DNA from: Cordia subcordata
Lineage: Eukaryota > Streptophyta > Magnoliopsida > Boraginales > Cordiaceae
Direction of reading: 5' to 3'
DNA length: 64,000 nucleotides
Assembly (NCBI GenBank): GCA_028554755.1
Contig: JAPTOF010000015.1
Coordinates: 496,001-560,000 of the forward strand
The notes beneath the pieces are model-generated. The model did no database searches and was not told the DNA's origin. It saw only the letters and a program-made list of their open reading frames with translations. Within the stretch, counting starts at the first letter, position 1. The number at the start of each line of letters is the position of its first letter. The position numbers were made by a program, and so were the translations under genes. Of the stretch, positions 1 to 12,234 are shown in pieces.

Positions 1-329
1 AATTTTTTTTTAAAAAAAAAAAGGTTAAGCCAGCATTAATATTAACCATGGTGATCAGGCTAATACTATTAATACATTAATTATGGTGATCAAGCTACTA
101 GATAAGGGAAAATAAGAAAGTTAAATCATCTCCATTTCCAACAATAATATCACCAAAAGATAAGAAACTTATTACAAGTCCATGGCAACTTCTCAAACTT
201 GCTTTCTTTGTGGAGAAATTTACCGAACATAGAGTTCTTAATTCTATTCTTTTTCATTTGAAAAATAACATATTTTATTGATATAGATTTATTTTATTAA
301 GTTAAAAAATTTTAATAATAAATTTGATA

Positions 330-610
330 TTTTTTCCGTCTCACAATATCAGTCATTTTAGAGAGGTTTTTGTCTCAAAATATCTGTCATTTTGAAAAGT
401 TTAAGAGAGTAATAATTTTCTTTTTTCTAAATTTACCCTTATTTTATTCTTAACTAAATCTCATTAATATCAAATAAGACAAAAAAAAAAAAAGAAAAAA
501 GACTATTTTTGTCAAGTTAATGCACATTTATCCAAAAATAAGGCTATTAATTAGTTTTATTAGTTTGGGTGTAAAAACGTTAAACCACTGATAAAATGAG
601 ACGGATGAAG
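330..610. mobile_element. Stowaway-like MITE (281 bp)
   Basis: The two ends are inverted repeats built on a CCGTCTCA core: TTTTTTCCGTCTCAC on the left and, read in reverse, CTTCATCCGTCTCATTTTATC on the right. A TA dinucleotide flanks each end (328-329 and 611-612), as expected for Tc1/mariner-derived Stowaway MITEs. The interior is AT-rich and non-coding. Confidence 0.7.
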
Positions 611-612
611 TA

Positions 613-2656
613 TTTAAGTAAAGAAGTTAACATTAACGAATTTGACTATTAGTTAATAGAATTAAGTGACTATTTAATTACATTATGAGGGAAAGTATCA
701 CTAGCCCTACATTAAGGGGGTTAAGTGAAAAAGACCCTAAAAATTTTTCATTGTTAGAATAATGTAAATCATTACTCATTATAAAAGTCGTTTAATTGGG
801 ATTCTAAATAGCTCAAAACTGAAAAACTTGTAGTTAATTAGAACAATAACGCGTTTTCACCTAACTCTCTCTCCCACCACAGAACTCTCTTTTTGCTCAA
901 TAAAACTTTCTTTTCTACTAGTTTTGCTTTCCTCAACTCGGCCTTTGGCTGGTGGTTTGGGTTATTTTTTTCTTTTTACTCTTTTTTCCCCACTCTTATC
1001 TTTCTCTTTGTGTTTTCAGTTGGCTTTGATAGGTTTATTATGTTTTTAGGCTTTGTCTATATCCCAAATTCTGTTTGTCGCACTTCTTGTTACATAATTG
1101 GGATAAGAACTCTTTAGAACTCTTGGCTTTCCCGTTGGGAAGTTTTTGCTGCCTAACTTTGGTTTCATAGCTCGGTGTCTCATTATCTTTATCGTAAGTT
1201 TGACCATTCGTTTCCTCTAATGGTTATATTTTTACTATAGTTAATGGTTTTATTTATTCACAAATTTCTCTGTTGAAAGCGCTGAAGACCACTTTAAAGT
1301 GTAAACTTTCAGAATTTCGAATAATGGCATTTCTTTCATCTTATTGTTTTTGTTTCTTGGTTTGTCATTTTTATGGTTCTCTTGAAAGTTGTCTAACGAA
1401 TGTGTACCATATTTATGACTTTTTTAGAAATTGTCCGACAAGCGTGTGCCATATATTTTGATGGTAATATATATATCTTTTGGCTTAAACGCCAAAATTA
1501 ATGATGATTGGTTGTCCTCTTTTATTTTCAATCAAATTTTAGGGTCCTATGTTTGTAATTATTAGAACAAAGATGATTTATCCACTTTACGTACATCTAT
1601 GTTATGTGTTGGTGAAATGTGATGCTGGAACAAAAAAACCAGCTTATAACTTACTGAAAACTAAAGTTGAACTTAGGAATCTGCTCTGATGAGCAACCTA
1701 ACGAAGCAATCAAAACCAACTAAGCTAAACACTTTAGCGCATGCCAAAAATGAGTTTTTGTCACTTTACAAATGGTGATGAGGGAATTTGTGCTTTATCA
1801 ATTCTAGTGAAGAAATTTTCTATTTGAAAGTTGATGCATATGGGACACAAATTATTTATAGTACGCATTTTATATGCAATATCAAAATATGGACATTTTT
1901 TTGGGGGGCTATCACATGCCATCTTTCCATCTCATATTACTTGTACTGCATAAAGACGCAGCTATTAAAAAAGTGACGATAAATTATTTAAAATTGAATT
2001 TTCAGTAGACACAACAACTTTTGCTTAATACGGATCAATTTTTTTGAAATTAATACAGGTATTTTTTTAAAAAAATAACCGTTAAATACATACATTTGCA
2101 TTTTTTCAAAAATATTAGTACCAGTGAAGCATGACCGGGGACAGTTATTTTAACGTTCCCACTCAATGCAACTTTTTTATAAAAAGAAAAATCTGTAAAT
2201 TTTTAAAGTAAATTTTAATTAAAAATTAATTTTGCCCTGTTAAAAAATTTTTAATTAAATATGTGTCCCATTTGAATAAGAATCCTGAATGAGTGATCTG
2301 TAGACCAATGCAAGATAATATTCTTGTCTTTGACCCAAAAAAAGAGATAAATTCTTGTCTAATTTTATTCAAAGTAAGTATATGAATAATGAATATTTTT
2401 AAAACGTTATTTTGAAACAGCTACGAGCAATTTCTAGATTTTTGGTGAAAAACACATGCAAATTCAAGACGATTAAGTTATTAATTGGGGAATATTTCAA
2501 ACTGAATAAATGCCAGTCCTTTTTTTCTATTGGAGAATAGTTGAGAGAAAACACATCTTGGTTTTGGTGGCTTTGTCCCAAATGCCCCACCTGAAAAAGA
2601 AGATTAAAGCAAGCCCCTCCATTGAAAATAATTTGAGTATCTTCTTACTTTTTCTA
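613..2656. other. Intergenic AT-rich sequence, no gene recognised
   Basis: Only short open frames occur, none with a recognisable domain. A CT-rich stretch around 860-1130 resembles a plant 5' leader, and the words around 948 (CCTTTGGCTGGTGG) recur near 25075, suggesting a shared dispersed repeat. No further feature is supported. Confidence 0.4.
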
Positions 2657-2739
2657 GAAATCTCATGCACATTTCTTTTTAATGGAGAAATCTTATAAGA
2701 CTTCTTTAAAGATTTCTCCATTAAAGAAATCTCATGCAC
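2657..2739. repeat. Short hairpin flanked by 14-bp direct repeats
   Basis: The segment 2672-2729 folds on itself with a stem of about 20 bp around AATGGAGAAATCTT and a loop of roughly 12 nt. It is bracketed by perfect copies of GAAATCTCATGCAC at 2657-2670 and 2726-2739, the second overlapping the stem end. This could be a tiny foldback insertion or a product of replication slippage. Confidence 0.55.
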
Positions 2740-4136
2740 GTAATCAATGGGTATCTTTGCACAACTTTTGAAGTTTCATTCAATGTAGTTAAGGCCGCCA
2801 GAGATGCTGGTCAAATTAATAAATGTTTTTCGTAAGAATTTGACAATAATATTTTTGTTCCTTAGTTTAGAAGTACTTCTAATTGGCCAGTGATGTTACG
2901 AATAGAGGTTTTAAATTTAATGTTATGTTCAGATTAGCTTGTTTTATTAAAAATAGTTTTTTTTTTATTTAAGTATTTGTATTGATTTTCAAAAAGAAAA
3001 ATTTGAAATGCCAAAAAATCGACATCCGAAGAAAATTCAAGGTGGTAGCAGCCTCGTAAGGATGAGGAGCATTTGCCGGAGGACTTTTTTCTTACCGCTC
3101 CCGGCCTAATGGAGATTATTAATTTCAAGTCCAATATGATTTAAACTTGAGAATATCTAGCTCGAGGCAAAAAAAAAAAAAAAAAAAGCAAAAAAAAACA
3201 TCTTTCTTAAATCAATCTAAAAAGCTTAATCTTCTCGGCGCCAATATTATCTTGTCTTTGATTAATTTAAAGCATGCGCTAACACTTACAAATTTGTAAT
3301 TTGCGACGATCCAGTAAAAGTGAATTCCTATCATTAGAAAAAAAAAAAAAAAGAAAAAAAAAAGCGTGTTGAATTTCGAAAAGCCCAGAAGAACGCTTTC
3401 GTTTGAATCATAATCCGGGGGCTGGTTTGTCATCTAGAAGTACTCGGCCGCGAGGATTTTGATTCTAACCTGGAAGACTTGGGTACCTATCAAAGACTGC
3501 AACGAACATTAGATAAACGTGTCAAGAGAATAGATTATTGTTGTATGAAATCTCAATGGGTTTGAAATTGGAAACTTCTTTTTCTCTCAAGCAGCACTGC
3601 AGCAATCTAAATAGCCCATCCAAAGTTCAAAGCGATCACGGCACAAACTTATTTCTTTTAGTGGCGTCTAGTTCAAGAAATGATTGTTCATTTTCAAGAA
3701 CGTACATTCTCAAGAATGTAATACGTGGTTGGAATTGTTTGATGTATCAGTAACATTTTTGAAAGAATTTTGAATTCTTAGGGATGTTAAATTGTAATGT
3801 TCGATTCAAACTTATCATTTCTGAAAATTTTAAATCATTTTTTTAAAATATCCTTATGAAGAGTTGAAAATATCACAAAAAATATGTGGCTATAAATAAA
3901 ACTTTATAATATAACTAATTATATTATTTTTAAAAAATTATGATAATCTAAAATTAATAAATTTTAATCGTAATATCATATCGTTATAATCATATTTGAT
4001 GTTATGAGTTATGAACAAATTTATTTCCCTCGTAACATCAAATAAATGCAAAGATCGACAGGCTCGAAAGGTCGCGGGTTTATTGAAAAGCTTGTGTGCT
4101 TCTAAGATGCTTGTGCTTTGGCAATCCATATATGCG
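2740..4136. other. Intergenic sequence, no gene recognised
   Basis: Contains homopolymer A tracts (about 3169-3188 and 3339-3363) and short open frames without domain signatures. A less AT-rich block lies at 3380-3730; it may be an old repeat or exon remnant but could not be identified. Confidence 0.35.
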
Positions 4137-5073
4137 TTAGGACTAAGCATTCGGTACTAACCGAATATAATTAACCGATAATCGAAATTTAATTTTTACA
4201 ATTTTTGAGAACCAAAATCGAACCAAATTTCCTTAATAATCAAAATATTGGAACCAATTTTTTCCGGTTCGGTTCCAGTTAATTAACCGAATTGTCTGTC
4301 TAAAATTTTCAGCATGTTTGCAAATAAAAAATTAGCAAAATCTTGTCCAGTTTGGCATGTTTTCAATTTTCCAAACTTCGCAGCAAGCCATAACTGGTTG
4401 ATCATTCTCGAGTAACCTGTTGATCATGGAAACAACATAAACAATATACATTTGATACTTTTTCATCACCCATTTAGGTGCCAAAAAATAATAACTTGGT
4501 ATACAGGTGCGCAACTTCCAGGATGAAACATACTAACGCATGTCTATCATGTAAGAAACTTTACAAATCATCAATTGAATGAAAACCCAAATCAGTTGGA
4601 TTGTATCATAGCATCAGTTTGCAAGATGACATGCCATAACTTAATAAAAGGCTAAAATTAAGAAATGGAAGTACAATATTAGGACGAAGCTGAGCAAAGG
4701 GGAGCGACGAGAGGCGAGGCGGTGAGGGTTTCAGATGGGGGCTTAGGGTTCGAGAGACATTGAGCTATTCTGTCCGAAGAATTAGAGAAATCAGAAAAAG
4801 TAATAAATAAAATTAGCTATATGTGTGTGTGTGTGAATGTATGTATATATGTATATATACGTGTGTGTATATATAATGACGTTGCTTGATGTATTTCAGT
4901 TATTTACCAAAATTTTTAAAATACTAATCGGAACCAAAACCAAAACCGATAACTAAAATTATTATCTTTCACTAATCGGAACCGAACTGAAATGCTAAAT
5001 AACCAAACCAACTTGCTATTTCAGTTCAGTTCCGACTCTGTTTTTGGTTAGGAACCGAATTATGCTCACCCCT
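4137..5073. mobile_element. Foldback/MITE-like element with CGGTTC-rich inverted ends
   Basis: The left end (TTAGGACTAAGCATTCGGT) and the reverse of the right end (TTAGGGGTGAGCATAATTCG) match as imperfect terminal inverted repeats. Sub-terminal regions are rich in CGGTTC/GAACCG words on both sides, typical of non-autonomous DNA elements. TG and TA microsatellites lie inside at about 4818-4875. No clear target duplication was found, so the superfamily is open (hAT-like ends are possible). Confidence 0.5.
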
Positions 5074-5479
5074 AATATACATTATATATGTGTGTGTGTG
5101 TGTCTATAAAGAAGACAAGGGCAATTTGGTCCTAAAAAAATCTTGATTAAAATTGATGAAAATTGGACAGCAAGGGGGTTGTACGAACACTTTTTAAAAG
5201 TATAAGGAGGCAATTAACTAGTTTAAGGGGATTATACACTTTATCTAAACCACAAAGGGGTCATATGTAATTTATTAAAAAAAAAAAAAAAGGTCATCCT
5301 ATTTAGGGAGGAGATGGTTCATAATTTCAGTCAATCACTATCACATCCCAAAGTTAAGATATGAATTTCATTATGTTGTACATCTATTGAAATATTGGTG
5401 ATTTTTGAAATATAGAAAGTATTACATGACTTTAACAAAACATTCTCTTTATCAAATATAAAGTATAAAGAAGGGAGAC
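5074..5479. other. Intergenic sequence
   Basis: AT-rich spacer between two inverted-repeat elements. It has a short TG run at 5089-5102 and an A tract near 5278-5291. No coding signal was seen. Confidence 0.4.
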
Positions 5480-6737
5480 TTCACAAATTGTCTATATTGT
5501 TCACAAAAAGTGTTGGTTTAGGCCTTTTTGTTAAAAAATGATTCACTTAGTCTTTAGGGTTTGTAGACAAAATCAATTTGGTCCTCTATTGTTTCAAAAA
5601 GTAATGCACTTAGTCCTTAATATTTCAAAAAATGTCAATTTTATTCTCATTAATTACTCATATGATCATCATATGGCCCTTTTAGGGGTAAAATATGGAT
5701 CAATTAGGTCACTTTTTGTGAATATGAAGGACCAAATCAATAGTTTATGAAAGAGGTTTGGGCTTACAGATATCTTGTGTTTAGACATACATACACCACT
5801 AGTCTCTAAATTCACGAATTAGCAATTAAGACTCTTTGTCTTTTTCCAGAAGTTGCACATTTGGTCCCTCTTTTACAATTTCTATCCATTTTGATAGCAA
5901 ATGTCCAACATGTGCCAAAAATGAGATTGGACTTCGTTTTTTTACCTTTAATTGCACATATAGCCTCTGTGTTTTTTTTTTTTGGGTTAATTCATCATAT
6001 TTTTGATATTGGGCTTTGTTTTTTTTACCTTTAATTGCACATACACCCCCTGTGTGTTTCTTTTCTTTTTAATTCATTGTATTTAAAAAAAAGTTAAAAT
6101 TAAAATCACCAGCAACACCCACCCCTCACCCCGTCGCACCCCACCCCATCCCCTATTGGCTATTTGCCTTTCATCATCGTCATCATCATCATCGCCATCT
6201 CTATCATCATCATCTTCTTCTTCTTTGGTGGCGGGGTTAAGGGTTTATGGGGTGGGGGGTGGCGAAGGATGGGGGTTGGGGTGGTAGGGGTTGTTTGGCT
6301 AGGGCTGGGGCTGGGGGCGGCGGGGACAGTGGGGTTGGGTGTTAGGGGTGGGTGATTGGTATTTATTTTTTAACATTTAATATTTATTTTTTTTATTTTT
6401 AAATAAAGGAGGGGCCAAATAGACATTTTACTAAATAAGATAACAGCAAAATGGATATTTTTCAAAATTCGTTAATAAATTAACAGAAAAGTTGACGGAG
6501 GAGCAAGTGTTCAAATTTTCGAAAAAGCAAAAGGAGTCTCAATTGCTATTTCATAAATAGGGACTAACGGTGTATTTATGCATAAACATAGGAGGTCTAT
6601 AAACAAAATACCCTTTATGAAATAATATGAGCAAAGTGACACTTTTTAAATACATTAAGGACTAAATAAGTCACTTTAAGATAATAAAGATCAAATTAAT
6701 ATTTTTTATAAACAATAGAGAACATTTGTGAAATTTT
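5480..6737. mobile_element. Large inverted-repeat (foldback) element with GC-rich core
   Basis: Sequence from about 5480 inward reappears inverted from about 6737 inward. Examples are TTCACAAATTGTCTATATTG against the reverse of 6715-6737, and the block 5780-5870 (ACACCACTAGTCTCTA, AGCAATTAAGACTC) against the reverse of 6480-6600. The arms are diverged, hundreds of bases long, and surround a C-rich/G-rich centre. No coding capacity and no certain target duplication were found. Mutator-like or foldback elements are plausible. Confidence 0.6.
6110..6358. repeat. C-rich then G-rich inverted tract with quadruplex potential
   Basis: A C-rich block at 6115-6152 and a G-rich block at 6226-6354 are roughly inverted copies of one another, separated by an (ATC)n-like microsatellite at 6172-6222. 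The plus strand at 6240-6350 contains more than eight runs of three or more G. This makes it an unusually GC-rich island in an AT-rich surrounding and a candidate G-quadruplex or large hairpin. Confidence 0.65.
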
Positions 6738-7148
6738 TCCATATAACGAATGTTAAAGATTCTCTAATACAATAATATAAATATTCACTTATAGCAGAAA
6801 AATATTAGTGAGTCTTGAAATTGTTATGGCCCATCTTGTAAAAGGAATAAGAACTGGAGATGTCATCGCCTTTATCTTTGTTACAATATTTCCTGAAGGT
6901 TTATGGAGAATGACATCCGACAGGCAGTTCACCCTTGTGTGTTGTAGTATTATTATATATTTCCAAGCGAGGATAGCTAAGCATGATGTCACCCTTTCGG
7001 GTGTACTGACGAGCTTAAGCATAACTTTGGTCTGCTTCGACTTTGTTTTACTGTACATGAAGGGGTTTCTACATTATTTTATACAGGTAAAATACCTTTT
7101 CTTTATAATACGGGAAATATTAGCATTAAAATTATAAAAAGATTTTGA
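6738..7148. other. Intergenic block with overlapping open frames of unknown status
   Basis: The segment 6789-7137 is open in one frame on each strand (about 109 codons on plus, 89 on minus) and slightly less AT-rich than its surroundings. Neither translation shows a family I recognise. It may be a decayed exon or TE fragment. Coding status is unsupported. Confidence 0.3.
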
Positions 7149-7486
7149 GTTAATTTCTTTTACGGTCCCTCAATTATAGCATTTGGGATAATTTGGTTTT
7201 CGGACTATTAGAATGTTCTTTTTAGTCCATAGACTATTAACAATTAAACAATATTAATCTATTTAAGAACTCCGTCCAAAAATTAACAAAATTTTCGCGA
7301 GAAACGCACGTGATACTGAAAGCATGAGGGAAGTTTTTGTCCCATTAATTTTCAGATGGAATCCATTAAATGCACTAATCTTGTCCAATTGTTAATAGTT
7401 CAAGGACTAAAACATACATTCTGATAGTTTAAGAGCCAAACTATCCCAAGTGTTATAGTTAAGGGACCATAAAAAAAAATTAACCC
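7149..7486. mobile_element. Palindromic MITE upstream of the GDSL gene
   Basis: The left arm (7149 to about 7255) and right arm (about 7385-7486) are inverted copies over roughly 100 bp. GTTAATTTCTTTTACGGTCC on the left corresponds to GGGTTAATTTTTTTTTATGG read in reverse on the right, and both arms run into a TATTAACAATT word. The central spacer carries a CACGTG hexamer near 7307-7312. There is no coding capacity and no certain target duplication. Confidence 0.65.
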
Positions 7487-7818
7487 AAAAAATTTATACA
7501 ACTTGAAAAAAAATAAAAAAAATAAAATGCATTTTACTCTTTCATCATTATCAAAAAATTAAAAAAAAAATTGTTACCATATTTTGTGCCTTGGAAAGAT
7601 CAGTGTTGGCCAACCGTTAGGGAGAGCCAACCATCAAGGCACAAAAAATACCAACTACTAAACTTGAGAACCTAAGCTTGCATATCTACCATGCATGAAA
7701 CCTCTCCAGGACTCTATTGCAACATGTCCAAAAACCGAAAAGTAAAACCTACTATGAGCAAACTTGGAGAGCTGGGCATGACTAATAAGCCAATGTGCAC
7801 TTCTCTTGTGGACAATTC

Positions 7819-7825
7819 TATAAAT
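7819..7825 (+). promoter_or_regulatory. Candidate TATA box of the GDSL gene
   Basis: TATAAAT lies 52-58 bp before the ATG at 7877, so with the usual plant TATA-to-start spacing the 5' leader would be only about 20-30 nt. This is a position-based inference; no transcript data are available. Confidence 0.45.
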
Positions 7826-7876
7826 TTATCCTACCAAAAGCAAACCTTAAAATTACTGAAATAATTGTAAGCAAAG

Positions 7877-10657
7877 ATGGCGATTTTTCGACAAGCAGTT
7901 ACAGCAGTCTTTATTGTCATAGCTACTGCTGCTGCCTCCGCCGCGCCCGAGCCTCCGCCGGTGGCGGCAGCAGCTGCAGCAGCAGTCACGTACATTTTCG
8001 GTGACTCCTTGACAGAAGTTGGCAACAACAATTATCTGCAGCTCTCTCTTGCGAAATCGAATTATCCGTTTTATGGCATTGATTATACTGGTGGGAAGCC
8101 TACTGGACGATTCACAAATGGGAGGACCATGGGTGATATCATATGTAATAATTGTCATAAGAATGATTTCTGTTTTTTTTTTTTTTTTTTTCCTTCCTTT
8201 TTCCTTTAAAGTATATATATATATATTTTTATCGGTTAAGTGACTCGTAGTGATTAAAAACCATATGGTCTTTGTCTCAGCTACAAAGCTAGGGATACCA
8301 TCACCACCACCATATCTTTCCTTGTCGGCAGACGACGATGAACTCCTCAAAGGAGTGAACTATGCCTCTGGCGGAGCTGGAATTCTCAATGACACCGGGC
8401 TCTACTTCGTAAAATTCATTTCTTATATATGCATTTAATCTGTGTTTTTACTTTTCTGTATTGATCTTGATTGTTAATTATTTGGGTACTTTGTTTCTAA
8501 CAGATTCAGAGATTAACGTTTGATGATCAAATAAAGTACTTCGAGAAAACAAAGGAGGCAATCAAGAATAAACTTGGAGAGAAGGCAGCAGATGAGCATT
8601 GCCGCAAAGCCATTTATTTCATTGGAATTGGTATTCTTGTCACCCTGACGGAAATTTGCGAGAGTCTTGTAATCAAACTTTCTATAGTTGAAATTCGTTA
8701 ATACCCCTATGTTATAAAAAAAATAAAAAAAATTAACATTGCACAAAACTCTGGTCTTTTGGAAAAATGACTGCAACAATTTTTATAATTTTAAGCATAC
8801 ATACGAGTGTATTTAGCAAGGTCTGAAACCACAAGAGATTTTATATATGATTTCAACAAAACACAATTGGGAAAAAATGAATAGTTAATTCCTATATCAG
8901 TATTCGGTGCTAATGTTACTTGTGTAATACATACAGGTAGCAATGATTATGTGAACAATTTCCTGCAGCCATTTTTGGCAGATGGTCAGCAGTATACTCA
9001 TGATGAGTTCGTTGGGCTCCTGATTTCGACCTTAGGCCAACAACTTACGGTAAATTAAAGTTCCTCTACATCATCTTTTCCCCTGTTTTTGCTGTCAATT
9101 CTTTTGTACAATACTCCTTTTTTGTGGTTCTTGAGTTCTTTGAAATATTGAAATATTGATTTTATTACTGCTTTCGAGGCACTAGAAGGATAAATGGTAT
9201 ACCGGTGTAACCGGCTCTGACACCTCTCTTAGCAAACACACACACAAAAAAAAAAAAGATTTTTTGCTCCTGAAATTTCTAGCCAATAAGATTTTCAGCC
9301 TGTTTGGTTAAGCTTATTTGGAGCTTATAAACTACAAATAGTTAAAAACATATGAGAGGTGCTTTTTCTCTAGGAGTTTATGGGCCTATTTAGATTGACT
9401 TTTTTCAGGAAAAATATATTTTTTTTCCTGAAAAAATTCCATTAAATTTGTAATAACTATTTAATTTGATTTTCAAAAAAGTTAAAACTTTGGAAAAAGT
9501 TTAAATACAGTTTTTTTAGAAGCTAGAGTTTTTAACTTAAAAAAAAAACTGTTTTTTAAAAGTTGTTAAAAAAACGCTTTTGAAAAAAAAACCAATCCAA
9601 ATCGGCCAAAGCTGCAAAATAAGCAAAGCCAAACATGCTCTTCCAAGTAAAATAGTTCTTCTCTATTAATGAATATATTAGCCAATATTTGGAGCATATT
9701 CTAACATCGGAATTTCGATTACTATGTTTAAGAGGGTAGAATGCTTTTTAAAGTTACAAACATACCTCAAATTAAAAGGGCGATAATAAATTTCAAACTG
9801 AAGGTTTACACGTTTTACTTAGTTGCTTGTATATATTTTTCTTGCATTTTTTTGCTCCTCTATGACATCAAAACATGGACTAGTGCATTGACTTCAAATT
9901 CCTGCACCAGAGGCTTTACCAACTAGGAGCAAGAAAGATTGTGTTCCATGGCTTAGGACCTCTTGGCTGCATTCCTTCACAGAGGGTGAAATCAAGAAGG
10001 GGACAATGCTTAAAGCAAGTCAATTTATGGGCCAAGCAATTCAACTCCCGAGTACGAAAATTGATAGCCAATCTCAATGCACACCTCCCCTCTGCACAGA
10101 TGATATTTGCAGACACCTACAAAGCAGTACTAGACCTAATCGAGAATCCCATGGCCTATGGTACGTGCGGTTTTCATTTTTCTCTTCTCGATCTATTAGA
10201 TAAAATATGAATAATCGTACACTCAGATAACATAAAAAAAAGATCTAATAAGTTATTTACCCTTGAAGCAAACAATTGTCTTGCTCCACCCATTTGTTGA
10301 TTTCTTATCAATCATGATAAGAAAACAAATCCGGGTTGGATTCCTAAACCCCAAACCCAATCATGGGCTCCCACCCGATCCAGTTTCCATTCATGCTCAA
10401 TGCATATGCAATTTCTTGATGATGATTTGTTTATTTTTTATCCAGGTTTTAAGGTATCCAACACTTCATGTTGCAATGTGGACACAAAACTTGGAGGGCT
10501 TTGCTTGCCTAACTCAAAGTTATGCAAAAATCGCACAGATTACGTGTTTTGGGACGCTTTCCATCCTTCGGATGCTGCAAATGTGGTGCTTGCAGAGAGA
10601 ATGTTCAAGTCGCTATTTCCCAAACCTGTATCCCCGGCTCCAGCGCCTTCATTTTGA
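7877..10657 (+). CDS. GDSL-motif esterase/lipase (SGNH hydrolase), six exons
   Basis: Exons are 7877-8144, 8281-8408, 8504-8630, 8937-9049, 9911-10160 and 10446-10657, joined in phase into 365 aa, the usual length for plant GDSL lipases. Residues 1-22 form a hydrophobic signal peptide followed by a Pro/Ala-rich stretch. All SGNH blocks are present: block I FGDSLTEVGNNN with the catalytic Ser near residue 43, block II NYASGGAGIL, block III GSNDYVNN, and block V DAFHPSDAAN with the catalytic Asp and His near the C-terminus. The family hydrolyses esters of lipids, cutin or small acyl compounds in the secretory pathway or cell wall; the substrate here is unknown. Cys residues near the end (NTSCCN, GLCLPN) match family disulphide positions. 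Intron 4 (9050-9910) hosts nested MITEs. No disabling mutation was seen. Confidence 0.93.
9298..9638. mobile_element. MITE in GDSL intron 4 (outer element of a nest)
   Basis: GCCTGTTTGGTTAAGCTTAT at the left end matches the reverse of the right end (GCATGTTTGGCTTTGCTTAT). Related ends and GCTTATAA-type words occur at 30004-30107, 31635-31752 and 58947-59295. The element is interrupted by a second inverted-repeat element at 9382-9607. Confidence 0.55.
9382..9607. mobile_element. MITE inserted inside another MITE, GDSL intron 4
   Basis: The left end GGGCCTATTTAGATTGACTT pairs with the reverse of the right end (TGGCCGATTTGGATTGGTTT). The interior is A/T homopolymer-rich and self-complementary. 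A sibling with near-identical ends lies at 58187-58422. It sits wholly within the 9298-9638 element and is therefore the younger insertion. Confidence 0.6.
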
Positions 10658-12234
10658 TTGATTTTTATTGGGAAAACATGATCAGGACATGTTGGCTGTA
10701 ATCTATAACCATTTGTAAGCCCGGATCATTTTGAATAGGTGCGTGAGAGGCCATAAACAAAAGCATACCCTTATGAGCGTGTAACAAAACATACTTATCT
10801 AATTTGTAGTATCTTATTAGATGAAGTGATAAATTAAAATGATGTTATTATCACATTACTCGAACATGCATGAGATCAAATCTCTCTACCACCTGTAAAT
10901 TTGTCCATTTACAAAACCATATTTTCGCATTATATATGCATCCATACGCAAATTCAGCCACGATCTCATCTCATGTGAGGGAATCGTTGAGTTTATAGAC
11001 CAAACCGAATCAAGCCTTACCAAGTGAATTGGTTATCCGGATATGATAACGCTAATAACTTTAATTAGTTTCACACGTATAAGGTATTATTGAGTATTTA
11101 TATTCGACTCATGTTAGATTTATCTCTTCCTCTCTTATACTTTATTGTCTCCATATATTCGCACCTCTAACAGGTGGCCCAACAATTCATCTTTTTCTCA
11201 TGTTTAAACCATCTCAATCAGTTCTCTAATCTTATCATTATTCCGAGCCACACTTAATTTTTCTTGCATCTCCACCTTCCTAACCTTATACTTCCTTGTT
11301 CGTCACATATCCATATCAATATTTCTAAATGTGCTACTAATCTATAACAATAATGTCAAAAATTTTTACTTGTAAAATTAATGTAATTAAATATATTTAG
11401 TGCTTTAAACTAATTCATTAGCTGATATCTATTATTTATTATCAATGCACATTATTATTTTTAACTTCAAAGTTTAATTATCAATCAATTAATACCTATT
11501 ACTATTACTCTTTTTTTTTTTGAAGTTTTATAACCAGATTTATTTGGATCTATAAAATAATTTTAAGTTAGTTACGTCTTTTGTAAATCCAAATTATGTT
11601 TGAAACAAATGTAAAATTAAAATTAATATATATTTTTTATTTAAATAAATTTTTATTATAATTTTATTGGAACAAAAAGAATAAAAATAATTTTATAAGA
11701 AAACTACCACATAAGCAAGAACTTTGAACAAATAATAGCATGAATAATAGCTAAGTTTACAAGACAATGACCAACAATAAAGGTTATAGCTTAAACGTAA
11801 TAGGACGGTATTATATAAATAATTTTAGATATATTTTTGTCTTTGTAAGAGTTTATGTGAATTTATCTTTTGTGAAATTATAAATTTCACCACTTGAAGT
11901 AAGATTTGGACAAAATTTAAGAAAATCTAAAATTTATAAGTCTTGAAATTCTAAATAAATATTATATTTAACAAAGAAAATACTGTCAAACATAAAAAAA
12001 AATTTTAATTAACAAATAAATTCTACAAAATTTTTACAACTCATTTGTTCCAAACACACAGTAAAGAAAAGAAAGAAAGAGCCAAAATTTTAACATCAGA
12101 GCTGTGTTCTTCTTGGTTCGAATCCAATCACCACTCGTAATTCCTAAACTCCCCCACCGGCATCATCACAGCTTCCGCGCACCGACGCACCACGAAAAAT
12201 TCTCTTCCCGGATACCACCGCTTCTCAGCCGGCA
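10658..12234. other. GDSL to GT47 intergenic region
   Basis: This 1.6-kb spacer should hold the GDSL 3' UTR (first 100-300 bp) and the GT47 promoter and leader. The leader is probably the C-rich stretch 12100-12234, which has a purine run at 12064-12082 just before it. The middle (11340-12050) is strongly AT-rich with no open frame of note. Confidence 0.45.

Noticed and set aside
893..1461. Short hydrophobic open frames near a CT-rich leader-like stretch
   Set aside because: T-rich DNA naturally yields Phe/Leu-rich frames; no domain or downstream exon found.
6789..7137. Open frames on both strands as a possible gene
   Set aside because: No known domain or convincing splice pattern; overlapping open frames on both strands are expected by chance at this length.
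7853..8350. Minus-strand 165-codon frame opposite GDSL exons 1 and 2
   Set aside because: Shadow of the GDSL coding bias; the plus strand has the real family motifs.
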